From the NCBI GenBank assembly GCA_021307315.1, contig JAJSPD010000042.1:62001-126000 (forward strand): a stretch of DNA of 64,000 bases, read 5' to 3'. The notes below the pieces were generated by a model, which saw nothing but the letters and a program-made list of their open reading frames with translations, was not told where the DNA came from and searched no databases. Position numbers and translations under genes: made by a program. Within the stretch, counting starts at the first letter, position 1. Every line of letters begins with the position of its first letter. This DNA is from Bisporella sp. PMI_857. Its lineage: Eukaryota; Ascomycota; Leotiomycetes; Helotiales; Helotiaceae. Shown here in pieces: positions 23,365-34,065 of the stretch.

Positions 23365-26300
23365 ATGGCGAACGATTACCAAGTTCCACAGTATGGGACT
23401 GATGATGATGATGACCATGATTCTCATTGCTGTAACCCATATTATCAACAACACAGATCTCCATCCCCTCAACCACCTTCAAGTGGAAATTCTCACAGCC
23501 ACCGTCATAGTTGCCAAAAATCACAATCTTCATGTCAATCTTATGAAGAACCTTATATCTGCCACCGGCTGAAGTATCGCCCTCCATCTCGCAGCATAAT
23601 CTCTCATAAGCAGCACCGATCTCCGTCATTAAACTCCTCCCATGGCGAGGATTTTCCTGATCAAGAGAGCCCCGGAGGTAGATCCTCATCCCAATTGCCT
23701 TATACGGAGCTTTCTAGTCAACAGCAACGACTGCTTAACAACTCACCAATCGTTCGAGGCGGTAGTACAGTCTGTCCAGCACCATTCCTGCGAAGCCCAT
23801 TCCAATCAACGAGAACCAATTATGCCGCCAATGATTACAACATGTCCGAGTCGCCTCGATATAACCGAGCTGACAAGTTCGGGCATCAGTTTGACTCGCC
23901 AGGTCAACTGAGAGCCTTGCAGCGACATGATGGTTCCTACGAACGCTTTTCCGATCACATGGTCAATAAAATCCTTGAAAGGCGGTCCATAAGTCGACCG
24001 CCGGATCGAGACGTTCGACAGTCAGAAAATATTGATTCCTATGATTCTGCAAGAAGACTATCGCCCAGTCGCCCTTCACATAGCGGGCAGTCACCATCTG
24101 TCGTTCTTATTCCTTATCGTTCCCAAGATGTGAGACGCGTGGATATTACGAGTCCTTATGCTCGCATAGACTCCCGCTATTATGCTCGTTCAGATCGCTC
24201 TCCTGTTGTCGCCGCAGGAAGTCGCATACTCCAAGCTTCTGGCTACCCACGATCTTGTTATCAACATCAAATGACCCCAGGTAGGGATATCGCCTCCCTT
24301 GCTCAAGGAACCCCACAAACACCATTGGAGGAGTATCTGCGACATCCTAGACATGCGCCAATACGGCGGCCTTTAGAACCTTCGGATGTTAGTCGGAATG
24401 TCATGAAATTCAGCTCATTGTTGTTCCATAGCCATAGCAGCGGAAGCACACCTACACAAGAAAATCTTCAACCTGGCCAGAAGCTCTCACCCGACTTCGA
24501 TGCGGTGCCTCCATCACCTACCTGTGGGCCAAGCGGAAGCTTTTCTTCGCCGATTGAGATAAATACCCCAACACCGCCAAACCTCTTCCTAATTAGAGAT
24601 GAGCATAGAAATACTTGCCCGGCTGATTATATTGATCTTAGAACCCCAACTGCACCTCTACGCTCCGTCTCAAAGAAAGACCGGCTTAGTGATTTACCAA
24701 ATATCCCACAGCCCCAATCCCGTAAACCTGCAAATACCTTAGATGTACTCACAACTCCCAAAATTCCAAAGCTCTCAAGAGCTCGAAGTACTACGAAGAC
24801 TCCGAAGAGAGCACAAAAATCCGAGGTGAAGCAATCAGCTATAGAAGAAACACCAGACCAATTTGCCTCTCGACAACATCGACTTGAGGCCACCTTGTTA
24901 GAGAAGGAACGCAAGGCTGCCTCTATAGACCTCGATCAAGCCATTTTCGGCGAAATTATGGATGAAATAGACACCTTGAATGATGAAGAAAAGGCAAAGG
25001 CGACAATAGAGGCTCGACGCAAGGGCCGCGCTCAGTTTCGAGAGGAGAAGTCAAAACACCAGCAGCGACTTGTTGAATCAAAGGCAAAAGCTGATGAAGA
25101 GAAGCGAAGAATATCTGCCAAAATCCGTGAACAAAGAATTCGCGAGAAGGAACGAGAGGAGTTGATGAAAAGGGCTAAACGTGAGGAGACTCGAAAGCAG
25201 CAAGTTATCGAGGAAGAAAAAATCAAGGAAATTCGGCGTCAGAAGGCACTAGAGAAGATCAAACATGACAGGAGAGAGGAAGTAGTAAGTGATCTTTTTT
25301 CCCTCTTTGGCTGTCTCATACAGATGATGAAATTATACCACATCGACTTCTCCACGTCCACAGTTATACATTCTACTGCGAGCATCCTTCCAAACATCCA
25401 CACTACAGGATGTATCCCACTTCTATCCAAAGTGACTAATTTATATTTTAGACTATCGCCGAAGCAAAAAAAAAAGAACGTCAACGTCTAGAATCTATTC
25501 AAGCAGATAACCGCGCTCTGGAGACTCTCAACCAGAAACGGGCTGAGGCCAAGCAGCGGGCAGAGGCTCTACGTCAATATTCCCTTGATCGTGGACCCCA
25601 CGCAAAACTACTGTTTGAGCCAGAACCAATCGAGAATCCTCTGTTCGTGTCCAATCAGTCTGTTGCCGCATCAAATTCTACATCGCCAAAGACGTTAAGA
25701 GAACGATTTACTGCAAACTCCGTAGAGCCATGGTCAGGGCGGTCAAGACTTCAGAAAGAACGCCAAGCTTACGAAGAAGAAGAACACCAGCGGCGCATGA
25801 AGGCTAGTCGAGACAGAATGTCTGCGCGATACGCTCAAACATCTGAGGATTCTGGACCCAGCAGGCCCAAGAAACGATCTATGGCGGCATCGCCAGCTGG
25901 ACCACGTAAGAGACAACAAATCTCGTTATCAAGTTCTCAACAGACCCAAGACGAACAAGATTCTATCTTGCCTCTAGTCAAGGCTAGTGTTCTGCAAGAA
26001 GTCAAACGCAATCCTCAAAGGCGCGCGGTACAAAAGGAGCAACTATGTGCTGTTAAGGTAATACCCTTTCAAGGTGTGTATGAACACAAAGTAATGACAC
26101 ATATATAGGGAAAGCGTGAGAAGAGGGGAAATAATGGTCACAAGTCGAAACAGCTTGTGGTTATGCCTGAGGATGAAGCTGTTATGGCGGGTGACACAAC
26201 TATATTGAATGTGGTCCCACAGCCCTCGCACGCAGCTTCTAAAGCACAGCCACCATTTGCTAAGATCAAAAAGACTATCTCCCATCCCACTTCGAAATCT

Positions 26301-27062
26301 GTGATCCAACCAAAATCAAAATTGTCGTCCATCTTTAGTACCGTTCTACAGCCTCCGGCTCGGCTATGCTCTAATGCTAAACCAAAATCCACGAAACAGA
26401 AGTTTCCTCCTCGTAGAACACAGATTTTAATAAAGAGAGACAATTCAGCGCAGGGGGCAACGAGCTCAAAAGTATTGGCTCCGAAAGTTGCAGAACCAAT
26501 TGTAAGTTTCCTCGAGGAGGTGGAGCTGGATCTGGGTGTGGAAGACATTCATCCCGATGACAAAGCCATCCTTACAATCGCGGGTATCAACTTAGGATGC
26601 CCAGATGTTGTTAACGGCAGACTTATTCTTACTCCCCAGATTCCTCCACTTACTATGGAAGAAGCATTTTATGCTAAACTTGCTCTACGTCTAAAGCTCG
26701 AGCAGGAAGGCATGATTGAGCCCCGTGGTTGGGTTCATCCTGATGATTCTGACATCTCAGACTACGATGAACATGATTCTCTCCCCAAAAATGACAACCA
26801 CCGACAAGCAATGAAGGAAGCCGCTGCAGCCACATCAGGGATTCAGAACAGGCAGCCAATCTTGGGCTCTTTTGTCCGTGATGCAAGCGAAACACAAACA
26901 GAAACCGGAAGTATCAGCGGTTGCACAATCACAATGTTTGAAGACAGACGAGCTTTGACACAGGCTGATGACGGTGAAAAGGAACATGGCAGTAGTAGTC
27001 TATTTGATGCCAAAGGGGGCTCCAAGCAGTACATATGGATGGTGGAGTCGGCTCCGAACTAA
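23365..27062 (+). CDS. Large disordered protein with long charged coiled coil
   Basis: Unrecognised protein, 1159 aa if it ends here. Exons 23365-25284, 25452-26057, 26109-27062; donors GTAAGT and GTAATA, acceptors TTTTAG and ATATAG, all in phase 0. The first ~490 residues are low-complexity, rich in Ser, Pro, Arg and His (DDDDDHD at residues 13-19, then SPSPQPPSSG and YDSARRLSPSRP). About residues 495-670 form a continuous, highly charged helix of Glu/Lys/Arg (EKRRISAKIREQRIREKERE), a coiled coil or single alpha-helix. The rest is basic and disordered with SPKT/SRPKKR patches, then a more ordered end (VEDIHPDDKAILTIAGINLG, MEEAFYAKLALRLKLEQEGM, YIWMVESAP). The frame stops just where another open frame begins, so a last intron may be missed. 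Role unknown; a scaffold or cytoskeletal/chromosomal protein is only a guess from architecture. Confidence 0.75.
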
Positions 27063-27823
27063 CTCATCAGGCTAAGTTTGGGATTCTCAATTACCGGACA
27101 CCAGAGCCCTCGCCTTCTCTTCCATTCGCGAGCACCGACCTCATTCGGGTTTATCAAGTTGTCAAGATAGACAGTGAACAAGACATTGTTAACAAGGCTG
27201 ATCAGGTTACCAAAAATATTGCAAGAGAATTCACTGATTACGTTCTTGCCAACAACCACGCTGAAAAATCATTCGCAACCCACCGAGGCAAGAACCCTTC
27301 ACGTATCTCCTCTAGCGATACCTACAAAGCCGGTTTGTTCTACGGAATTATCCAGAAAACGCATACCCGCACCACTGAAATCACAATCGAAGTTGACATC
27401 AAACTCGTCTCGAAAACTTCCAAATTCAGCGCCACCACAATGAGTCGCCGCTACCCTGCCAAGTATTACATGATTCGAACCATTCATCTCAGTCAAGTCA
27501 CTGAGAAGGATGGAACAGTCGTGAAGGAGCGCAAATCAGATTTGCTGGGCAAAGGCTTCACAGTTAGAGAGATGGCGAACCACGATGCGGCTGAGTACAT
27601 CATCAAATATATTAAGCCACTCGGTGCCAACATCGACCATGTCAGGGAGCACGCCGAGTCAATAAAGGCAATCAGGGCAGCTAGGGACAAATGCAACGAG
27701 GCCAAGGCATGCATAAATATTGAACTGGAATTTGGTGGTCAAGTTCCTTGGTTGGCAGGGAAGGGTGAGATCTCGCTCACTGTTGTGGTGGAGGAGAAAG
27801 AATGGGAAGGTCCTCTCAATTAG
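27035..27823 (+). CDS. Unknown ORF, possibly the last exon of the preceding gene
   Basis: Open frame of 262 codons overlapping the previous gene by 28 nt in another frame. Sequence is clearly protein-like: DLIRVYQVVKIDSEQDIVN, YKAGLFYGIIQKTHTRT, TMSRRYPAKYYMIRTIHLSQ and a compact end with VPWLAGKGEISLTVVVEE. No family recognised. Overlapping same-strand starts are unusual in fungi, so this is more likely the 3' exon of the coiled-coil gene. A phase-0 join is possible by removing 27042-27070, with a branch-like CTAAC and a TCAG acceptor, but that intron would be only 29 nt and its donor GTGGAG is weak. A sequencing or real frameshift, or a separate gene using the ATG at 27035, would also fit. 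Confidence 0.6.
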   Translation: MDGGVGSELTHQAKFGILNYRTPEPSPSLPFASTDLIRVYQVVKIDSEQDIVNKADQVTKNIAREFTDYVLANNHAEKSFATHRGKNPSRISSSDTYKAGLFYGIIQKTHTRTTEITIEVDIKLVSKTSKFSATTMSRRYPAKYYMIRTIHLSQVTEKDGTVVKERKSDLLGKGFTVREMANHDAAEYIIKYIKPLGANIDHVREHAESIKAIRAARDKCNEAKACINIELEFGGQVPWLAGKGEISLTVVVEEKEWEGPLN

Positions 27824-28547
27824 ACCAGATGAGGATATACAATAGCAAATTCGTTGGGTTCCATTTGAAAAAAATGCAATGAATTCTCTGGGAATATATA
27901 CATTTCACGTGGCCACAATCAACTCATTCCATGTGCTCATGCGTGGACCTATTTAATTCCTAGAGCTCTTCCACTAACGTATTGCTGACTTGAGCCTAAA
28001 ATTTTTCATGCATCGCAAATGTGGAGTTACCTTGTCTTTGAAAAGTATACATTCGAAACAAATTATATTGTAACGATAATACAAAGTGTAGCTCAACAGT
28101 AGTATATTCAAAATTTTGAAGCCTATTTGCTATACTTTGGATATTAATAAGCTAGTTATACTCACTATAGGTTTATCAAGCAAAGCATTGGAGTGTTGAA
28201 TATCAAGCATATGATCACTGATCTACTTGTTTCCCTCATCGGCATGTTTCATATCTATACTTAGAACATTTTTACAAGATCGGTGCATCAAACTAGAACG
28301 GTCTTGCGAATAACTGTCAAAATGGTGTGAGAAGCATGAACTGTATTGAATCTGACAAAGCTATGGACATCGGCCTATCGGATGTCAGACAAAGATCTAT
28401 TGCACATGACAATCAGTTAACAAAGAAAATAGTGATTGGCTGCTATCGAATGGCAACAACTCATCTTAATCTTTCAAAGAGATATTCTTGGATGAGATCC
28501 CAAACTTTGTCCCAAAGACAGACTCAAAGTCTCTCAAATGCCAAAAC

Positions 28548-28564
28548 CACGGTACAGTACCGTG
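28548..28564. repeat. Perfect palindrome CACGGTAC-A-GTACCGTG
   Basis: Eight-base arms with a single central A. Could be a binding site for a dimeric regulator or chance; no gene start lies close by. Confidence 0.7.
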
Positions 28565-30104
28565 AGAATCTTCCATAGTCCATGAAAATCCATCCCACAG
28601 TAGTTGCAACTGTTGAAGGCGTGCCTGTAATCATTCGAGGAGGAATAAAAGCTAATTGGTGGTGTCTGCAGGAGGAGTGTATTGGTGGAAGCAAAGATCT
28701 ATTGCTTTCCTGGAGAGACAATGTGGAAGCGGCTACCACGAGACGTTGATGTTTTAGGGAAGCGCGGGATGTGACCGAGTAGTGCTTGTCAAAGCGTCCT
28801 GCCTTCTCCCGGGAATCGGCCCCGGTACAAGCATAAGAGACGACATGGTATTTCTTGTCTAGATTACTTAGCAAGTCTGTGTTGGTGGACCTAAGCGCAA
28901 GCCCCTTCTCCAGCGCAATGATGCAAAATGCAGAGCCCTGGCTTCACAAGGGATGCTCGAGCTGAACATATGTAGCATGTAAAGTTGCCTTCCAGCACCC
29001 GCCTCGCCAACAACCCCTAACATTATTCAGCCGCAGAGAGACCTATGAGCGAATAATTAGTAGGTCGTTCTTCTTTAAACCACATGTGCAATAGGCTAAG
29101 ATCTAATTAATATATTTGAATGCAATCGTTACCCTTTGGAAAATTATTGTTCTGTTTCGACCTTGGGGATTGATACAGGTCTCCATCTGATTACAGATAC
29201 CAGAGCCTAGGCAACAGAGGGGCCTAAGAAGTAGCCGAGTAGAATTAATGTCAATCAGAGAAGTGAAGTGCGCAACGTTCGTGAAAGTGAAACAAGCAAG
29301 AAAGGAGACACATCAAAGCAGGCAGGCAGGTATGAGATATGGTAGAGATTTGACAAATACAAGGTTTTTAATATTGAGAGTAAGGGCAGCCATCCACAAG
29401 TCACGGATGGTAGGCGCTGCTCCTTGAGGGTGTAGCGCATGCTCACGTGACCAACCCCCTCAACTTTGCCTAACCTTTAGTTCGTTACGCAAGCGATAGG
29501 ATTTAGACCGACTCATATAAGGTATTGAAGATGTGAGTTCGCCAGATTCCTTTGCCCGAAGTTCCGAAGTGCCGGCATCCACTAGTAACAGTTCGAGCTT
29601 CCCCCCAAAAATATTAGAGTCTAGATTATACATTTACGCCTCATGGAAACTTTAGAGGTCCAGGGAAGTTACACTCAAGGTGTTCAATTATGCTGATCCC
29701 ACTTTCGATATAACCCTATCCCGTTGTTGGTCTTCTACTTCAGCCAAAGTCTCGCTTCTGTTGGTACTGTACTACTCTATGAAATTATACTTCAGCTATC
29801 ACTGTTACTCGGCTGTCGGCTGATAGCTTGGACCAGGGATATGGATTTTACAGTCAATTTCCTTTTCCTAATTTTCTTACAAACTCATTACAAAAGCCCA
29901 GTTGACTTTTCATTGGGAGACATGTATGCTTCGTACTCAATTGACGGTCTCCGAATCTCAAAATGCACCAACAATGAGATATTGCTGTCTTGCCTCCCAA
30001 AATAGGGGAAATCATAGCATTCGAGGGGATCCAGGGACAATTGAGCACTCGTACAAATTTCAAAAGTTAAATATTGCAACTCAGGGTTAAAGCAAGGCGT
30101 TAAT

Positions 30105-30293
30105 TTATACTGATTCGCTGAAGCTGTGGCCCAAAATGGCACAGGGGTCCAAGGCGGAGATGTATTCTCGGGCCCTCATGCGAGCCATGCGTTCAGCCTT
30201 GTAGTAGAAAAGATCTCCTTTCCAAGGGCGATCTCCCGTGTTCTTGGCTGTTAGAAGCTGGTTCTTGGGGCATTTCCAGAAAGGACTTCAACT
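30105..30293 (-). pseudogene. Orphan coding-like fragment
   Basis: On the minus strand one frame reads SPFWKCPKNQLLTAKN, GDRPWKGDLFYYKAERMARM and RAREYISALDPCAIL before a stop at 30105. The composition (W, Y, charged residues evenly spread) looks like real protein rather than noise, but no ATG or splice-linked partner was found and the frame is closed by a stop just upstream. Family not recognised. Treated as a gene remnant, or an exon of an unseen gene. Confidence 0.3.
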
Positions 30294-31013
30294 ACTTGGC
30301 ATCTCACCGATCACATACGGTTTCGGATAGCTCGTTGATCTATGTTCCACATTGAAGTACCGTGTAACACAGACCATCAAGTACGAACCGCTTTGTGTAG
30401 TTAGACCGATTAAGTTTGCTTAGCGCTCAGGGCGGCTGCATATTTTTGCTTTTACTTTTGGGGCGGAACTCATCACCCCCTTCGGTCTTAAAAATATGTT
30501 ATCCTCGCAAAGCTGGAATAATCCGCAGAACAGTATTAGAATGTTACTAATGAACTGGATGTAATTTTGAAGTGTGCCTCGAGGCATGAAGATCCTTCAC
30601 GGCCATTATTTCCAGTACTGTGAGTATTCATGGACCAGTGTTTGCCACACCAAACAAGATTGGTGGCGAATGCTCGGCGCAATATTAACTCAATATGTGG
30701 AGATCCCCATGCATAATCAATACGCCTCCTAGCTGATAAATGGTTTAGTCAAAGCATCTTTGCTTTTTCTAATACAGTTCTGGTGAGCTAAAGGAACTTG
30801 ATACCCCTGTCCCCACAAAGAGACGGCAGTATTCAATGAGGTAATTTACACCCCTGACACAGATCCCACAATTAAAACTGATGTTCCCCCCTCCCCTCCC
30901 CAAATCTCGTCTACAGATGTTTGGTATTGCATAAGTTAATTTTCCTCTGGCTGTTCCTCAGTTTTAACCTTCCAGAGTCCTGGAACGGATCTGAGCAGTC
31001 AGATACTGTCAAT

Positions 31014-32295
31014 ATGCTCACAAGAGGTGCACAAGTCACTGGCGTAGCCGTGTGTTCGCTGTGCCTTACTTGGATCTCTGTTTCATTGCGATTTTATGTT
31101 CGGATAGGTATCCAAGAGTTTATCGGGCGGGAGGATTGGCTGACTTTGGGTGCGATGGTGAGTCAGCCGTGGAATGTATTTGGCGGACTATGATTGACAC
31201 ATGCCTAAGATCTTGTTCACAACGTTGTGCTCATTACTCCTCCAGGCGACAAACTATGGACTAGGTGCGCATATGCATTCAATTCCAAGCGACATGCTGG
31301 AAACCGGATTAAAGGTCTGTCAGCCTATGAATTTGTGTCCTCAGCACTCACCTTCTAAAGTACGTTTTTATATGCGAACTTCTCTATGTCATGACAACTA
31401 CTGTTGCGAAACTGTCAATTGGAGTCTATTTCCTACGTCTATCTAGCAAGAAATATCAGGTGCAAATCATCTACGCGACTTTAGGGGTTGTAATGCTCTT
31501 CAGCGCGATGTATTTCTTCTTCCTTCTCTTCCAATGCACACCGATACAATTCTACTGGACTCAGTTTGACGATGGACGCGGATCATGTTTGAGTCGCTCA
31601 GTTCTAGCCAATGTCACCTACGCACATGCTGCCATGTCCGCGGCAACAGACTGGTCTTTCGGTATTCTACCCATATTTTTTGTTTGGAAAATGACAATGA
31701 ATCCTCGCACCAAGCTATCTGTAGTCCTCATTTTATCTCTTGGTTTTTTGTAAGTCGCGACAGCAACTTCTGACCCGGTTACCTAATATGATACAGCGCA
31801 AGCACAGCAACCATAGTGCGAATCGTTTACATCCACCAGCTCGAACACACTACGGACTACTCGTGGCATGGCATTAATCTTGTGAAATGGTCAATGGTAG
31901 AGCCAGCAATCGGTATTACGGCGGCAGCCATTGCAACTCTACGACCGTTATTTGCAAATTTCCTTACCTTTGCGACGAAACGATTTGCTAACGATTCCGA
32001 AACTTCCTTGGCTAGCTCGACCAGAACATCAACAGATAATAAGAGTCGAATCAGTGCGCAAGAGTACAGCCCCGAGTTTGCAGAGATGTTGGGCTTAAAG
32101 AGATTGGGGACCACTACATATATCAGTGCCGCGAAGCCGCCTGGGTGGCGAGAAAGGCGACGAATAGCAAGGGGTAAGAATGCCATAATAGGCGATAGCG
32201 AGAGCCAAACTGAGCTAAAATTTGTGAATAACGGCGAGGTGAACTGGAGCAATGGCATCAGGAGGACCACAGTTGTCTTTATCGAGAAGGAGTAA
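31014..32295 (+). CDS. Seven-helix PTH11/rhodopsin-like integral membrane protein
   Basis: 366 aa fungal integral membrane protein of the large family with a rhodopsin-like domain that includes PTH11-type receptor candidates. Exons 31014-31157, 31246-31314, 31361-31749 and 31797-32295; junctions restore GAM|ATNYGLGAH, TGLK|YVFICELLY and LGFF|ASTATIVRI. Family landmarks are visible: LRFYVRI after helix 1, ATNYGLGAH, LLYVMTTTVAKLSIGVYFLRL, the FQCTPIQFYW block, ATDWSFGILPIFFVWKM and WSMVEPAIGITAAAIATLRP. The ~100-residue C-terminal tail is cytoplasmic, Ser/Arg-rich. No N-terminal CFEM domain. The start at 31014 is the first in-frame ATG; the frame stays open upstream without ATG, so a 5' exon is possible. 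Ligand and signalling role cannot be deduced. Confidence 0.88.
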
Positions 32296-33652
32296 ATTGG
32301 TAATCTGGGAGCTAGGCTGTTTGAACGAAGGAGACAAGGTTACATATTTGGGAGAGGATAGCAGACTCTTTCTTCGAATGTACATATATTTGGACATGTC
32401 ATCATGGTTTATGTGTAAGTAGGCGATGTCAGGTTTTGTAGATACCCTTGATCGACTTCATACTTCTATACTGTTTGTACGTAGATTAGCTATTGAATGG
32501 GGGACAGGTCATGTGACGGAGTCACATGACCCAGGAAGGGGCATATCCTCATTCCTCCATTCAACCTTCAACAATCAAATCACATTCAACCTAAGCAATC
32601 CACGTAAAGACGTGGTGTTGCCACAGGTAGAGTGATCCGACATATACTTTTATTATGCGGAAGACAAATATTTTCATATTCCTGAAACCGCAGGAAGTAG
32701 TGATATTTGTGAAGTCACTAAGCAGTCATCTATAAAGCTAAGTTTATCTATCTAGAACAAACTCTGCATACTTAATAACTATCACAATGCCAAAAAGAAG
32801 ATCATACACTTGGCTCCCGCGCATATATGGGCATTTCAAGTGTCTATATTCCCTACAAACTGTGCTGACGCGAGGGCATGCGGTTGCACTAAGACCTAGC
32901 AGTCCTACATCGTAAAGTCTGCATGACTCTGTTCTCTTCTTACCTTTTTTGCTAAACACACTCCATAATCAACTTCAAAACCAACAGACATATTCAATTG
33001 AGTAACCATATGAAAATTCATTCTCCATACACATCTTTTTGAATTAACACCTTTTCCGAGTGGTGTCTATGCTAACTGATGAGTATAGCCCCAGGATTAA
33101 TATTGTTTGGGGCTAAGCATCATACAAATTAACAGCGTGTATTTATTGCTACTTCTCACAGAAATAATCTCGTCTGAATAGATGAGTAACCCGCACAAAT
33201 AACGGTGAATGAGCAAGGGCCTGAATTCATAGCTTTCGCCAAAGTTTTTCCATTAATTGACATTTTACATATGGCCTTGGCATTTAACAGCAAGGATAAA
33301 AAATCATCGTTTTGTGAAACAGGAGTTTCTATTGGGACGAGAATACGCGTGTTTTTGATTTTCTTAAGTTACGTTTCAATGCTTAGCTCCTTTATGTTTA
33401 TATTTCCAGCAATACTCAAGCAGACGTGGTGCAATATCGTATTATTTGATGGCAAGAAATGACACGAAAGAATAAATTTGGATTTGGGGATCTGGTAGCA
33501 CAGTAGTCATTTACTTTGAATAGCAATGGTTTAATTACTAGCCGAGTATATATACCGCCTTAAATGAGGCTGGTAACTTCTGGATATCTCAGATAACAAA
33601 CATTTACCATCCTTACAATGTAAAATTAGAATAGGCCAAAATATAAGCCCCT
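32296..33652. other. Intergenic, palindrome and no supported gene
   Basis: About 1.4 kb. Contains the 11-bp inverted repeat at 32507-32531, listed separately. A frame at 33205-33462 lacks an ATG start and motif and is not called. Confidence 0.6.
32507..32531. repeat. 11-bp inverted repeat GGTCATGTGAC / GTCACATGACC
   Basis: Perfect 11-base arms around a 3-base centre (GGA). Each arm holds CATGTGAC, a near match to the bHLH/E-box TCACATGA type, so it could bind a dimeric regulator, or form a stem in RNA at the end of the membrane-protein transcript about 210 nt after its stop. Confidence 0.7.
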
Positions 33653-33654
33653 TA

Positions 33655-33901
33655 GAAGGCTTCCCTAGTCAACCGCCCACCCTACTCAACCGCCCAAAAA
33701 TATAGTAAGGAACACCAAAAAAAATCGAAAATTTTAAAAATGGTCAGATTATTCTCAAATTAAGGGATCTAATGTAAATTAACTCGAAAATTACCGTGGC
33801 GGTGTTCAAATTCTGATTAAATGATGTTGTTGTGACAAAATTCTAATAAAACTAAAATTTGGGCGGTTGAGTAGGGTGGGCGGTTGACTAGGGAAGCCTT
33901 C
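33655..33901. mobile_element. 247-bp MITE with 44-bp perfect TIRs and TA target duplication
   Basis: The two ends are perfect inverted repeats of 44 bp, starting GAAGGCTTCCCTAGTCAACC at 33655 and ending in its reverse complement at 33901. Each TIR contains the decamer CAACCGCCCA twice in direct orientation, 17 bp apart. TA dinucleotides sit directly outside at 33653-33654 and 33902-33903, the target choice of Tc1/mariner-type elements. The ~159 bp core is AT-rich and has no coding capacity. A non-autonomous element mobilised by a mariner-like transposase elsewhere in the genome is the natural reading. Perfect TIRs suggest recent insertion and little RIP damage. Confidence 0.88.
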
Positions 33902-34065
33902 TAGAGATAAGCGAAAATAATCCAGCCACATTTATGTTAGAGGATTGTGTGGCACAGCAGCTCACCGTTGCCTAGAAACGCGGGGTATCATTCATCAATA
34001 CCAACATCTCCAGTGCCAGCTTTTGTATACGGTAATATACAAGAAAATGCCTCATCTTATGCGCT

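Larger units (their letters stand above)
27824..31013. other. Intergenic, one coding-like fragment and a palindrome
   Basis: About 3.2 kb. It contains a 17-bp palindrome at 28548-28564 and a coding-like minus-strand fragment at 30105-30293, listed separately. A CACGTG E-box lies near 29444. An open frame at 28524-28874 (minus) has no motif and is not called. Confidence 0.5.

Noticed and set aside
28524..28874. 116-codon minus frame
   Set aside because: No motif, no codon structure, and it crosses the palindrome at 28548.
29575..29620. GTTCGA box suggesting a tRNA
   Set aside because: No A box or acceptor stem around it; cloverleaf cannot be drawn.
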